This document shows positions 47,573-60,574 of a stretch of DNA of 64,000 bases, piece after piece. Positions within the stretch are counted from its first letter, which is position 1. The number at the start of each line of letters is the position of its first letter. The DNA lies in contig NC_081142.1 of NCBI RefSeq assembly GCF_958295425.1, positions 13,977,821 through 14,041,820 of the forward strand. The letters run 5' to 3'. The translations under genes were made by a program, and so were the position numbers. The DNA is from Solea solea. Its lineage: Eukaryota > Chordata > Actinopteri > Pleuronectiformes > Soleidae. The notes beneath the pieces are model-generated. The model did not search any database and was not told the DNA's origin. It worked only from the letters and a program-made list of their open reading frames with translations.

Positions 47573-50500
47573 CTTCCACTTATTTTTAGAAAAAGAGAAT
47601 ACTCACTAGTATCTAAAAAAGACAGATTTTTCTTCACCTTACTGTGAAAAATCTGATGCACGTTGTACAAGGCTTACTTTGGTGCTTAGGGAATTAGAGC
47701 CTCTCAAAGCTTAACATTCAGCTGGAGAGTGTGTGGCCAGTGAAGACAAGCCAAAGTCCACACAAGTGGTTTTTTTTGTGTGTGTAAAAATATATATATA
47801 ACATATATAGGCAGATGGATTCATCAGTTCTCTACTTGAAGTTCAGTTTGCTATTTCAGGTAGTTTATTGCTTAATTACTTTAAGATACAGCAGCCCCTG
47901 CTCATTTGTAACAACCGAGGGGCTGTAAACATTTGAAAATAAATAAATAAAATAAAGTAATCAGTGGGAAAATAACCACTTTTCCTTCTCCTGACATTTA
48001 TGCAGTGGGGCATGCATTTTACTTTGTAGCATGTATATGGTGGCAACCAAGTCACTTAGCCAATGTTTGGAGATTGAATATTGATCCGTTAAAGAGACAT
48101 TCAAAGAGGTAGTCATAGGCATGATATAACTAGTTTGACCCCATGCTCACAAGAGACATGTATATATAAAGTACACCTAAGTAGACAGTACAGTATTATA
48201 GTTAATAAATAAATAATTGGGGATCTAACAAGACCCAGGCCATGCTCATCATTTTCGTCTCCCTCACTGTCACCATCTTTTGTTTTCAGTTTTCAGTTTG
48301 CCTTCATTGTTTTGCTGTGTACGACAGAGACAAATCCAACAATTAAACCAATATTGACTGAGTGTGTACAGGTTTATTCAGAAAGTTGTGTTTTTCTTAC
48401 TTTTGTGTCACATTCCATTTGGCTCAATGATCATTGGCAACTTGGTGAAAGAAAGAGGACCTTGAAAGTCAGTGCAGAGTGATTGGTGCACAACTGTAAC
48501 GGCTTTAAATCCAGGGATCGGCCACTAAACAGTTTCACCCTTACAGAAAATAGTCGACAGCGAACTGCAGATCCACTTCAAGACCATACTGAGGGGGTAG
48601 GATTTTTGACAGGTACTACATCTAGACATGTCCAAACCAAAAAATAAAATGAATATCAATGCAATTAAAACATTGGACATCTCTCCCTAATAACTATTAC
48701 AGCTTACATCAGAGCAATTTAATCTTGCTTCTTTTCTGAAAAAACAAAAACTCCAGTTTCAGCAAAAATAATGCAGCTATTCTTAGGGTTGCATTTATCT
48801 CCAATATTTTCCCAGCACTGAGAAAATACAATTAGAGTCTTAAGGAATTGATTTAAAAACCGGTTGCCAAACATGTATAAATAGAGTCCAGCACTAGCTC
48901 CATGAGCCCTATGTCCTTTCAGCTGTTCCTGGACACATCCTTTTATCTGCCGGGGCTTCTCATTCACTGTCAGAGCAGAGAGATTTTGCACTGACAAAGG
49001 TAGCACTAGTGCTCAACAAGACTTCAAGCTTCTGTGTTTGGGATACTTATAACATAGGGGAGTGATGTTTCTCTGTCACCCGACCAGCTGACCGTCATTG
49101 CTCTGCCTCTACCCTGACCATTTTACTCTGGTACCCCAAGGAAAGGGTACCAACGAACGGAATGGTTGGGGCCGGCTATTTCGGTACTATTCCCCTGATG
49201 TGCTACAAAGACCACATTAAAGACCACATTTCCCTGTTTGACTATTTGAATTTGTACTGCCTAACCCTGTCTTTTTTGCCCTAACCCTAACCTCAGTAAC
49301 ACATGTGCAGTGTAGTAAAAACAAGACGGTCGTATGCAGGAATGACGACCTATGTCTACGTTTTCAAACAACCCATAGTTACGCTTCAGTTGGAGGATAG
49401 GTTGCTGTTTCCAGCAGGTCTACACTCTGATGAGAGCTTCCTGGAGCTGAACATATTCAAAACCAAAGAGCTGTGTTGTAGGGGAAGGCGAACATCGGAT
49501 TTCCCTAACCTCTCTGGAGATGGAAGCGCTCGGGGATGTAACCCCCAAAACTGGGAAAGTGGCTCCAACAGATTCCTATAGCAACACTCTGCGATCTCTG
49601 TCTCTGATTATTTTCTTAATACAAGCTAAATTTTACTACCCCTTCTGCGGCCACAGCACTTTAAAGCCATCTGTTTTAAAAGAGATCACATTGGGGTGAG
49701 TGGATGAGTAACAGTGGATGTGTTATGAACAACAGTTAAACGTATCACTGCATACAAATGTGATTCTCTCATGCTGCAGCTTCAACGACGCAAATAGATG
49801 CATCCAACCGGGAAAATATAAATAAAGATGCTTTCCCATAAGGCAGTGCAACCAATTATGTGACATTTTAGATCCACTGTGGAAGGTCACACACAGTTGA
49901 CTGCTATTTCAATCATTTTAAATGAGCCTTTTCACATTCGAGGCTTAACCCTGGCTATGATTTTATCTGAAACCTGATCAAGTAACACAATCTCGTCCCG
50001 TTTTAAAGGACATTGCAGCTGACACAAATTCAAAATAGAGACATAAAGACATACAGACAGACACTTGAAGCTGTGATGACCAGTTTGATCAGCTATTGTT
50101 CAAGCTAACTGGGGTTGAGTCTTAACAAAACAACCTTCTGTGTTGTCAGGCTAAAGTTAAAAAGCATTGTTATACAATAAGAAATTATCTACAAGGTGTG
50201 AAAGCTTATTTTTACGTATCAGATTTATGCAACAGGCCACAATGTATGCATAGTAATTATGTGTGACAATCTTAGAGTGAAACATCCAAAAGAAGAGCTT
50301 TAATCAATCAAATATCCAATGAATATTCTTCATTTCATTTGCAATAATGGCAGAAAATGTGGTTGAGATGGTGAGATGTGTGTGTGTGTGTGTGAGAGAG
50401 AGAGAGCAGCTAAAGAAAAGAAAAAGAATGAGTCAGAGAGAACAAAATGTAATTTGTCAGACTATTCAGACAGCCAGTGCCTGAAATTAACAGAGAACGT

Positions 50501-53500
50501 AGAAGACTGCTCTTTAATTGGACAAGGCCACTCTTGACATTTTTAAACCAAACTTAAGCAACGGTGATGGGCAGAGGATGTGTCTTAACTACAAATGATT
50601 CTCTCTGCCATCTGTGCTGATGAGCAGACTTTATAGATTTCCACCATATTTGCATTATCTTTGATCTTGACTGTGCTGTCCTTTAAAACGTTGCTGACAA
50701 GGCTCCCAGTTCTCCGTCAAGGATGAGTGGACATAAACACACATGGAAGCATTCCTTTCACTTCAATTTGAACTCGGGCAACACTATTTGCGTAGTTTAC
50801 TGTGTAAGAATTCCTGAAAATGTGAACTGGAATACTCGTGAATATTGAGTATTGTGCAGATCTTTTAATTGTTTGGAAAGTGCAGCACGGTAAAAAAAAA
50901 AAAGAAAGAAGAAAAATCAAGGTAATAGTACTTTCTGCTTTTAGCATGTTTTTTGGTTTCCAAGAAGCTTCTCTATAATTCTAATTGATTTACTTTTCAA
51001 CACAATGCTGAAGTTGAACTTTAGTATGCCACATGTTCATTTGGCACTTTATATGGCCATTGTCAAAAGTAGGGGGCACCACATCTTTTTGAAGCTTTTA
51101 AAATCTGAATAAGAGCAAAACCATCCACTAGACTGTAACTCACAGGCTCAGTTAATAATTGCCAACGATTAAAATTGAAGCTGTTTTGGCAGGATAGATG
51201 TATATAACGCACACTCAGCAGAACGCAGGGGTAAATTGAGGTCCACAGGAAAAAGAAAATCCACACTGAATTGGTTGACTGAAAGAACTTTAAACCAACA
51301 CAATGGGTCTAATTTGAGGTTCACAAATCTGCCAAATGAACTGCAAGCTAAAGCCTCAAAAAAAGTCGCAGACTGAGTTTGTTCAGACGGCTGAGGTCTG
51401 CATGCTTGTTCTTAACGTCATTACCTGTCTCTGTAGTCTGTATACACGGACACACACATACGCACACACCCTTAGACCAGCTGTCTAACAATTGGTAAAC
51501 TGTCAACAACAATGCATTTAATGCAAAAGTAAAAGTCTGACTGGATCTCTGTGTAATGACGATATGAACTGTGTTGCACGCTGAACTTTAAATGATGTAT
51601 TATTCCTATATGAAAAATGAGAATGGTAAAACAGCTACATTTAATGCAGCAATGCAGTTTAGTCCAGTAATAAAAACAGTAGGATGCCTCATGGCAGATG
51701 CAGAAAGTAGCCATTTAACATCAAATACACCTTTGTACTCCTGAAGGCTACAGTGCTTCAGTACAGCACATGCACATGTAGAACAAAACACACCACACAG
51801 TGTCAGTGTGGTAAATCAATGACATTAAGCAACAAGTCGCTTGTGTTTTCAATTATTTATTTCATCATTATCTACCATGAGTACTGGGAAAAAACTTGAT
51901 AATGGAGGCTTGTTACATAAACGATCTGCCACCATGAGATCATTGGTTGTTTTTTTGTTGTTGTTTTTTTTTTTAAGCGAGAGAAACTCTTTGTCAATAT
52001 GCCCTTATGCAAACACATTATATCACCTCTTAGGGTGCTGGGAATGGGGCCAACAGGAAAAGACAGGGCTGCAGCAGTCGGATCCCAGAGGGGGACGTTG
52101 ATACCTGATTGTTAAGAGCAGCAGTAATGTAAAAGGACACCATGGTCTTTCATGGTGTAATTATTTCACTGTGATTGTGAACAGTGTTCTCTGTTGTCCC
52201 ATTCAGACCTGGTATGAATATGTCTGTAGAGACTTTTTTTGTTTTTTTTTATCAATCTGTGCTAAAGATGACTGTTGTGTGTGTGTGTGTTGTTTGTGTG
52301 TGCCTCTATGTCTGTGTATCTATCTGAGTGACAAAGAGGCAAATTAAGAAAAAAGCTAACATTGATAATGTGGGAATCAGTTTTAATGTTGTGGCAGTGG
52401 CTGCATAAATCAACATTAAGGAGCTGAGCCACATGCAACTCAAAACCACCTCTGAATATGTTTTGTTGTGATTGAATCTTAAGTTGCACTCAGGAACCAT
52501 TGCACCAAGATCTATACTTTGCACTGTCCACTTGTGATCGGAACACTCGGGATGGATCTCAGAGTGGTCTGTGTGACAGAAAGACAGAAGGAGACGACGC
52601 AGTGAGAGAGAAAGATACCTTTCAAACTCTCTGCAATTTGTGGCATGTTTTCAGTAAACTGACATGAGCCTTTTTGTGTATAGTCTATTTGCATGTCTTT
52701 GAAAAGTAAATGCATCCAGAAGGGGAATATGATGTGAATAAAATAGCAGAATAGCCTTTTTTTAAATCTTACTAGGCAGAGGAACAGACCTTGTATTTCT
52801 CTGCAATGTATTGTTTTGTCAAAGCATCTCGGAGCAGGCCGGGAAAAGGCCACAACAACCACACAAGCCGCAAGTAATGTGCCACCATAGCAGTTCATCC
52901 AGGGCAGGGGAACAGGCCTGTGACGGGGGCCCATGAGTGGAAAAGCCTAAAATACCTAGACCTCGTCCAGGAGTGGTTGAAATAAAATGTGTGGCATTGT
53001 CGGATCCACTGAACAAACCCCCATGCTGTTTAATAGTCCATCTTGTTCTGGTCAGTAATACTGTTTATAATTCTAACTCATGAACTCAGATTATTACAGA
53101 TTACATCAGGACGTGTGAGGCATGTGCTTCCCTTGCAGTCAGAATTTCTAGCAGTTATTCAAATAAGAGCTGTCAACAGTCGCGTGTGATTACTTTCTCC
53201 GAGGTGACGGTGGTATTTTCACACTTTTAGATTTACATATAAATCTTTATTTCCTTTATCATTAATTAATTGTTACTGTAAACCACTACACATCATATTT
53301 AATTGGTGCGCAAGTAGTGTTCTCAGTTTAATTGTGGCTTATATAAATATTTTAACATGGCTCTAATGGGTACTTCTACTTTAACGACATTTAAATTGCA
53401 TTTCTTTACCAAGACATGAGCTCGTTGCAAGTCACGTCTATAAAGGGGAATTTAAGTTGAGTTGACCACTCGTTGACCACTAGAGATGGAAAAAGAACAG

Positions 53501-55239
53501 TTGAAAAGAGGGGTCAAAAAATCTGAAACCTTCCTCCCAGCACGGTTTCAGTAATTTGACATGAATGTTGGTGCTAGAACGGATGGTTTGAAGTTCCCCT
53601 TCTTTCTTTTTTTCTTTCTTTGTACCCACATACAGAATGTCGCTGCCTTTCTTCCACTAGCTCTGCAGGCTTTCAGGGTCCAGTGAACACAGGTTCAACG
53701 GGAGGCACCAGCTTGCAGCAAGTGACGGTGCAGCACTTAACAACCAACCTGCCTTCTGTTGCAACGAGTCGCTTACGTCTTCTGGGCTGTGCTACAAAGT
53801 GCAAGTAACTCCCCTAACAGGTGGGTGAAGAGACGCAGACAAACATTGATTTGACATGATTTCACACATGAATAGGAGGGATGTTTTCACTTTAATTCTA
53901 ATTATTTTTAGTATATTATTACTTTGATTTGGTGGATACACGTTCACATGAAAAGGTGCTGTTTCTCCATAAAATACTGACACACACACGTTTACTCGCA
54001 CAATGGCTGTCACTTCCGCACAGATGCCTTTATTTGTCTGCAGGGCAGTGGAGCACATTCAGGCTCTGTGTGGTAAAATACTCTAGTTTCCCTTCATTTG
54101 CATGCTGGATATAAGCACCTGTCCGTTTGTGTATCATCATATCAATACCATTGTGCAAAGAGGAAAAATATGAAAAAGGAAATATATGCAGGTCAGATTA
54201 AGTGCCACAAACTGAAGTTGTGTTTTGTTCACATAGCCTAATTAATCTCTCGTGCTAGAATCTTGCCATTTTAATCTAACCTTTAACTTCTTTACAGTGG
54301 TGAAGCTGCAACGTAAAACTCCTTATGTGACCATGTGTGAAATCATACATGTGTAATTTAACCTTTACTAAGTACCATCTTCAAATCAAGGTGCATATCA
54401 ATTGTGATTGTGATGTGTATATGTCATTGCTCTAGCCAAGGGCATTTTTCAGTTCAGGAAACTGCCCAGGTAAACAAACAGGTACAAGGAATATAATTTT
54501 ACTACAGTTTGGAGTATTGTGCACTCTACCCTTTTTTTTAATTTTCTTTACTGCAACTGCAACTTTCCTGCAAAACACTGAACAAACCAACTGTTACTGG
54601 GTGCCGTGTCTTGATGTACAACATTAACTAAATAATTCATCATATCACTAGCCACCAAAAGCAACTTCAGTGAAATGTTGCCTTGGCAGTTTCCCAGATT
54701 TGAGAGGCTAAATGATGTTAAACGTTCATCTTCTATAGCAACGATTAAAGCTCATATATAATCTTTATCGACACAGTTCCGCATGTTGCAATTTAGCAAG
54801 GTGTCATATTAGTGCAGTGATTCCTTTGTTTAAGAAACCCTGCACCTAGAACTGATCTGTGAAGCATGTGAGGAACTGCATGTTTTTCATTTCAAAATAG
54901 GGTGCAGAATGAGAAACATTATGTGCTTTGTACTCTAAATAATATGAAAAAGAAAAAAAGTAAGACGAGGAAAAAGAATGGTCACCTTGCTAGGAAGCAA
55001 ATACTTTACACTGTGCAATTGTATCTGTCAAAAGACATCAAAGGTAGCCTGTGTGAACCCAGCAGAGTCTGCCAGTGATTTCATTTCACTCTGCAGACAC
55101 GTCTGGCAAGTATGCCGCTTTGGCCAACTTCAAAATCTCCTTAAAAAAAAAGTGAAGGAACCAATCTCAAACCCCTGGCAGGATAGAGGCGGACCTAACA
55201 CGATGACGGCAGAGAGGCAAAGTCTTTTGTCAACAAAAC
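47573..55239. other. Long non-coding stretch
   Basis: A 7.7-kb segment with no supported gene. It holds a GT/GA tract (listed), short A/T runs and a pyrimidine-rich tract at 53596-53621. That tract ends near an acceptor-like CACATACAG, followed by a 58-codon frame that does not look convincing. The block 49110-49200 has a possible decayed repeat (GGTACC motifs). Confidence 0.5.
50378..50407. repeat. (GT)n(GA)n compound microsatellite
   Basis: About nine GT units followed directly by about six GA units, the same compound type as at 10582-10612. Confidence 0.92.
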
Positions 55240-55488
55240 ATGGCGGCCACCGAAGAGCAGTTGTCTTTCGATTTAGCTGTTGCTTACATTTTAAGCAAGT
55301 TGCTCCGAAGAGCAATCGCTCCTGAAGAACAAGCACATTTGTTTACACAACAGCTGATTTGTTCTCTTCAGTCCTGTTCTGCAAAGGTCAACAACAAAAA
55401 ATACAAAAAAAGTCAGTGTAAAAAGTCCAAGATTTACTGTATCTTGCCTTTAGCCAATGCAAAGATTGTGCCATTTCAATTAAAGTAA
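55240..55488 (+). CDS. Small ATG-initiated ORF, unidentified
   Basis: An 82-codon frame starts at an ATG in a good translation context (AAAACATGGCG). The first 40 residues, MAATEEQLSFDLAVAYILSK and then LLRRAIAPEEQAHLF, look like two amphipathic helices. Their spacing faintly resembles the start of BTG/TOB antiproliferative domains, but the diagnostic box A (HWxP..P) is absent. The second half becomes Lys/Asn/Ser-rich and unstructured. ATGGCGGCC-type starts also occur inside fish MITEs. A SINE remnant begins 30 bp after the stop. It could be a first exon, a decayed retrogene or repeat-derived. Confidence 0.22.
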   Translation: MAATEEQLSFDLAVAYILSKLLRRAIAPEEQAHLFTQQLICSLQSCSAKVNNKKYKKSQCKKSKIYCILPLANAKIVPFQLK

Positions 55489-55506
55489 AACTAATTTCAA
55501 TGAAAC

Positions 55507-55588
55507 ATTCTGCTTTTTCTGCACAGCGCCCCCCCCGAGACCCTCAGGTGGAGGATGAAGCGGTAGAAGATGGATGGATTCTGCTTTT
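55507..55588 (+). mobile_element. Severely 5'-truncated SINE, copy 5, with target-site duplications
   Basis: Only about 60 bp of SINE 3' end remain (55518-55577): GAGACCCTCAGGTGGAGG, AAGCGGTAGAAGATGG and a GGAT tail, homologous to the tails of the full copies. It is flanked by the 11-bp perfect repeat ATTCTGCTTTT (55507-55517 and 55578-55588). A short 3' fragment with intact duplications is what an aborted reverse transcription during LINE-type integration would leave. Confidence 0.82.
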
Positions 55589-56347
55589 ACAAATGCACAA
55601 TTTCATAAACTCTGTGAATGCAACCAGGCCTACCAGATACCTAGATACCACAAATGTAGCTGATTGCTAGTTAAAATTAATGATATTAAAGAGAGACAAG
55701 GTTAGTGCTAGAGGTTTTTTCCCTAGCAGGTTCACAGCAACATAAACCTAATCATGGTTTACTGATTTCCCACCTGTAATGAGATGAGCAGCAACGATGC
55801 CACTCTTTAGTACCTGAATGGATCACTGAACAGCACCAGTGCTCCGACAAGCTGAGCCAAATTTCAATACACACTAATGGTTTGACAATTTTCAGGTCAC
55901 ATGCCAATAACACTTAACATTGTCATTCAGTCAAAGCCCTGAGGGAAAACCACATTGTCACCACCCACGCCGTTAAATGTATGCTAAACTGTTCCACAGC
56001 AATTTAAACACTGCATATAGCTAATTTGTCAACAGTGGATTAAAGCTGTAATTATTTTCACTGTGACTGTGGCAGTGTGTGGTTTGCTTGACATGTACAG
56101 AATTCTCCCAGTGGGCTTCTGGTAGTATTTACCCTATTAGCTCTGCCAAAGAGGTCACACATGCATGTTTGCCAGCAGGGTTATGTAATGGAACATGTTG
56201 TGCATGGACAGTGCTGGGGGATCATTGCTTTTAAAAGCAACTTATTACATTACCAAATGAAAAAGCCTTTGTCATTACTTAAATATAATTATTCTACTAG
56301 CATTAGTCTACTCTAGGTCATTGTGAAGCATAAGAATGACATTAGGT
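55589..56347. other. Non-coding stretch
   Basis: No supported coding frame and no named repeat. Confidence 0.55.
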
Positions 56348-56527
56348 TGGAGACTCCACATAGGGGCCACACGGTTGGTGTAGTGGTTAGCACTCTTGCC
56401 TTTGCAGCAAGAAGGATTAAGTCAATTGGACACTCAAAATTGACTGTAGAGTGAATGGTGAACTGTCCATATGTCAGCTGAGATTAAAAAAGCGGTAGAA
56501 AATGGATGGATGGATGGAGACTCCACA
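56348..56527 (+). mobile_element. SINE, copy 4, internally deleted, with target-site duplications
   Basis: The plus-strand copy starts GGGGCCACACGGTTGGTGTA with an intact box A (TAGTGGTTAGCA). The anticodon-like region is kept, but box B is missing. The text goes directly to a short body and ends AGCGGTAGAAAATGGATGG. The 13-bp perfect repeat TGGAGACTCCACA flanks it (56348-56360 and 56515-56527). About 154 bp remain, so it cannot be a normal Pol III template. Confidence 0.88.
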
Positions 56528-57772
56528 GTTGACAGTATAGCATCAGCCTCATTCTGGTCTCCCTCAGAATGTAAATGTACTGGCTGGTTATAGAGAAGGT
56601 AACACCTGCATTTGCAAGCTCAACTGTTAATTTTTTTTTGTTGCTTACGTTAAGAGTTATTGGAGAACTGTTCATGTCTTGTATATAGAACCCCGCGACA
56701 TACAATTTAGCCTTTGCTGTTTTGGGGCTGCCACCAGCAGCATCACCTCCCCCTTTCACGTGCCTCGTCACCACCAATGCTGTACAACTGTGGGTCTCTT
56801 CACATTTAAATTAGAGTCCATCACAGACGACAGGCTCTTCTACACTGTGGTAGTGATGTGCCTTTCTCTCGCAAGTTCAAAATCATCGTGAAGTTAATGC
56901 ACATGCGCAGTGACACAAGTGCAGCAGACAGCCATGGGTTGCCCCGCTGCATTAGAGTGTGATGTGTGATGCAAGAGAGGGTTTTTCCAATATTGTCTCA
57001 TAAAACAACAGATGGATCTTGATGTAAACAATATCTGACTTAAATTTATGCTGTTGAGATCTCCACCTTTATAAAGTTTGTGTGTGTCCTTTTTCTCTCT
57101 TATTTTTCTGTTGCAATATGCACACTTGTGTGCAACTGACCTTGACAGACATATGCACTCTGCTAAGTGCCATTCTTGTTGATGGGGTAATTATCAAAGA
57201 TCTGGTGGAAATAATTGAGGCTAGCAAAATAGATTATTAGGAGTTTCTTGAGCCTCTTGAAGATGTTTCCTCTCTCATCCAAGAGGCATCTTTAGCTCTG
57301 ATATATCTGATACAGCTGGTCAAATCTGGTATAGTTGTAAGCAGCGTTATCTCCCCGCTGTTTTAATCCGTTCTTTGTGTTTTGCTGGATCTATCATTCC
57401 TTTTTAGTACAACGTCTCAGAAGTCAGGAAGAACCTTTTTAGCTGTTCCAGCTGGGGATAAGATTCATCTTTGTCAAAAATCTGACAGTGAAATACACAA
57501 GCTTTTACTTAAGTACACTTTATACGGGTTCCCTTGGTGAGCAGAAGATGAATTTGCTATTATCACAAGCTTTTATTTAAAATTTGAATAGCATTACGAT
57601 TGCCACTCATAATGTATCTCAATCTGTAATTTGAGGGTGGAGCAACTACCTAGTCTGACTCTACATGGTGCTGTCAGTGACAGCAAACAGCAGCAGCAGG
57701 AAGTGATGCCACTGTGACTGTTCTAATGGCGACTCTGCTGTATGTCAGATTTTTGGATTATAATCTTTTTTT
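56528..57772. other. Non-coding stretch
   Basis: A 97-codon minus-strand frame starting near 56777 has no domain. Nothing else can be named. Confidence 0.55.
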
Positions 57773-57911
57773 TTAACCCTTTATGCTCACACAGCACGGA
57801 TCTGTGCCACAGGTGCACCGATGATACATTTCTGTGGGAATAATACACACATCCTTATATGGACATCCTGGGTGTGTGTTCATAGGTCACATATTCAGCC
57901 TTTACAAAATG
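57773..57911 (+). repeat. Palindrome-bearing dispersed repeat, copy 2
   Basis: This is the inverted counterpart of 3168-3308. It starts TTAACCCTTTATGCTCAC, contains GCACGGATCTGTGCC, CAGGTGCACC, TCCTTATATGGACATCCT and ATAGGTCACATATTCAG, and ends near ATTTACAAAATG-type text where homology stops. Identity over the shared part is roughly 80% by eye, with several short length differences. Confidence 0.75.
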
Positions 57912-59939
57912 TGTATATACTTTTATTTTATTTCTGCTCAATTATGCTCAAATTATTTTTGATCCTAGCTGATTTCCTGTAGATGTACGTGATCCAAATG
58001 ACAGGCTTGCTGAGGTGGACACCTGTATGTCCTGTCCTTTCAGTCTGTTGATCTATTTGTGAATGCTCAGATCCCCCTGTGGTCACTGGCTGTTCTGACC
58101 ATGGTTTGCAGTGACTCTATGGACATTGGCCTGGCACAGTCACATTCATTGAAACATCAGCTGCACGCACAGCTGGATCATGCGGCCAGTGTCTCATGGC
58201 ATCCAATTCAGCTCAGTGGTTCTTTGTTGTTTGAAGCTAAAGCATCACAATTGCACACAGCTGTGAATAAGGTGATGAAGCTCTCGGTTCTTTTGTGAAC
58301 ATATAATAAGGAAATGACTCAAAACAATAGATTGGAGCCTAGACATCACTAAAGAAGCACAAATTTCTCGCTCTACTCTACAAATTGCATTCTCGCTGGG
58401 AATAATGGATCCACTGCGTGTGCTCTAACATCGCCATCATTCTTTGTTTCAACCAACAGTGGATTCACTGCATGATTGTTGTCAAAGAGCATTCAATTAT
58501 ACTGGGCTAATGAGGAACACGTACAATAAACTTCTCATAGGTCCTTGGTAAATACAGAGTTCACAATTAATTAATGAGTTCACAAAGATTTAATTAAAAG
58601 TCTAAAATATGTGTTATCACATCTTTATATCAAAAAATGGAACAGTATCTCATTAAATTAGTACATTACTTTATGTAGATCATATTCCAGGAGTAAAACC
58701 TAAGTGTTAAGCATGGATGGAACTTCTGGATGTTGTGTACATGTCATGTCATGTCATGCTTGGTGATTTTAGTTACATGAACGTAAATTTGACCATTTCC
58801 TTGCTCTCCCTCAGTAACTATAGTTCTTAGGTTACTGCGAATAAATTCATACCGGCAAAAAAAACCAAAAAAAAAAACAAAAAATATATTGTGGTAGCTG
58901 CACATGTAGCAACAACAGTGTGCTTTTTTAAGAATATGATAAGCAAGTAACCCAACATGTAATATGAGCAAGACACTTCAGTTTAATGTTTTATCTTACC
59001 TTTGTTGTCTACATTGACAGCATCAAGGTCAAGGTTTTTGCACAAAGCAAATTTTGCACAGTAATGTTAACATTATCAGCGGTCAGATATTAGATGATAA
59101 CATTTAAGTTTTGCAAAAGCAATCACATGCAACACCACAACACTGGAAATGTATTTTTTCAACCATCCTGAAAGATTCGAGAAATGAGAAAACATCACCT
59201 TCTTAAGTCTTCAGAATGACAAAGCCCTTTTGCTCTTGAGTATGGTTTAGAAATATTAACCGTTTGGTCTCAGCCTCTTTTTAAATGCACTGTTTTTGAA
59301 TGAGGCACTTTGTATAATTCAGTCAGTCGCTAGGTTATTTTGGCCCACTTCTTCTCTTGCGGGGACACATGAGGCTGCATTGTGGGCAGAACAATGTGAT
59401 GACAGGGCTGTCCTTTGGGAACATCTAATTAGTTCCACTAGGGGAGCAAAGCACCACAGCTCCGTGCCCTGATATTTGGCTTGTGCACTCAGCGGAAAGA
59501 TAGCCACAGGGCCCACTTTAATTGCAGAAATGCCACCAGAATGTGTGTCTGCAACTTCACCTGTCCCTGATCACGAGACCACAAGGGAGTGCCCATCTTC
59601 CTGCATATACTTTAACACATATCATCAGTGTGCATTCATGAGTGCAAAATGTGGAACACAGTCGGTATTAATATACAGCTATATACAGTGTGTGAGGTTG
59701 AGCTTTCATTAGCCTCTGTCTCTTCCACCCACCAGCATTTGCTCTTTGAAACTGTAACGATGTTGAAATTTACGAGAAAGATAACAAGTATAAGTTGATA
59801 AGTTTATTAATAAGTAAGTTCATAGCTCAATAAATTGTGTGAAAAAAAGTGAAAATGATTATTTCTTTGACCATGAATTGAATAAGTTGATGTGACATAA
59901 TGTTGCAAAGGTGTTTTTTTCTTTTTTTTGTAAGAATCT
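57912..59939. other. Non-coding stretch
   Basis: An acceptor-like CCTGTCCTTTCAG at 58031-58043 is followed by an open frame to 58298 with no recognised product. The stretch 59360-59540 looks unique and GC-richer. Nothing is strong enough to call. Confidence 0.5.
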
Positions 59940-60480
59940 GTGAACATGTTTGAAATGTGCCTTTAAGAATGGAAGGTCTCACTCAGTGTGGGAACTTGTT
60001 AATGAGCCAATCACAGTCCAGGTGCAGGAGGAGGAAGTAGGGGGGAAGTAGGAGAGAGAGGAGGAGGATATGACAGGGGAGAGGACTGAAAAAGTCATTT
60101 AAATTAATGTCTGTCTTCATTTTAGTGTTATTGTTTGGTCAGGACTCTTTTAGAAACCTAAATGTGGAGTAGAGTTTTGTCTGTTGGGTGAACTACTCAA
60201 CACAAGACGATAGACTGTTGTTGAAGTTAAGCTAGCTGCTAAAACCTGGTGGCTAGTAGTGCATGTGCATGGACTTTGCTAACAAGTTAGCGACCAGAGA
60301 ACCCAACTAGTGAAGACTGTGTGAAGCGGTGGGACTGACAACAGACACAAAGACCCAGCCGGAGTTGGATAACATTGCCAAGGGGTGGAAATTGTCAACT
60401 GAGTGAATCTTCTCTGCACCTGTGTGGATATCCTCGTCGTCTTTGTCTCTGTCTTATTTCAGTTTGGACCATAGGTATTG
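59940..60480. repeat. Possible LTR- or promoter-like segment
   Basis: Contains GTGCCTTTAAGAATGG, a CCAAT box in GAGCCAATCACAG, a purine-rich run (60026-60084) and TATTTCAG near 60460. The motif TGTGCCTTTAAGAA occurs in fish LTRs as I recall. No paired LTR or poly-A signal was found. Confidence 0.25.
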
Positions 60481-60574
60481 CTGTTTTTTTTCCTTCACAT
60501 TTTGTTGTTTATCTTGTCTTTGTGAATGCACTTGACATTGCGACATTCCTCTTCAATTGCGTAGTAAGATATGC

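Noticed and set aside
47011..47670. Longest frame in the window (219 codons, minus)
   Set aside because: It is explained by the stop-poor composition of the C-rich island. There is no domain, no low-bias codon use and no splice context.
53634..53808. Pyrimidine tract plus CACATACAG followed by a 58-codon frame
   Set aside because: The acceptor looks good but the frame is low in charged and aromatic residues and ends in a donor-like overlap with the stop. Evidence is too weak for an exon call.
58044..58298. Acceptor CCTGTCCTTTCAG followed by an 84-codon frame
   Set aside because: Open frame but no recognisable product, no companion exon and no conservation information. Left as non-coding.
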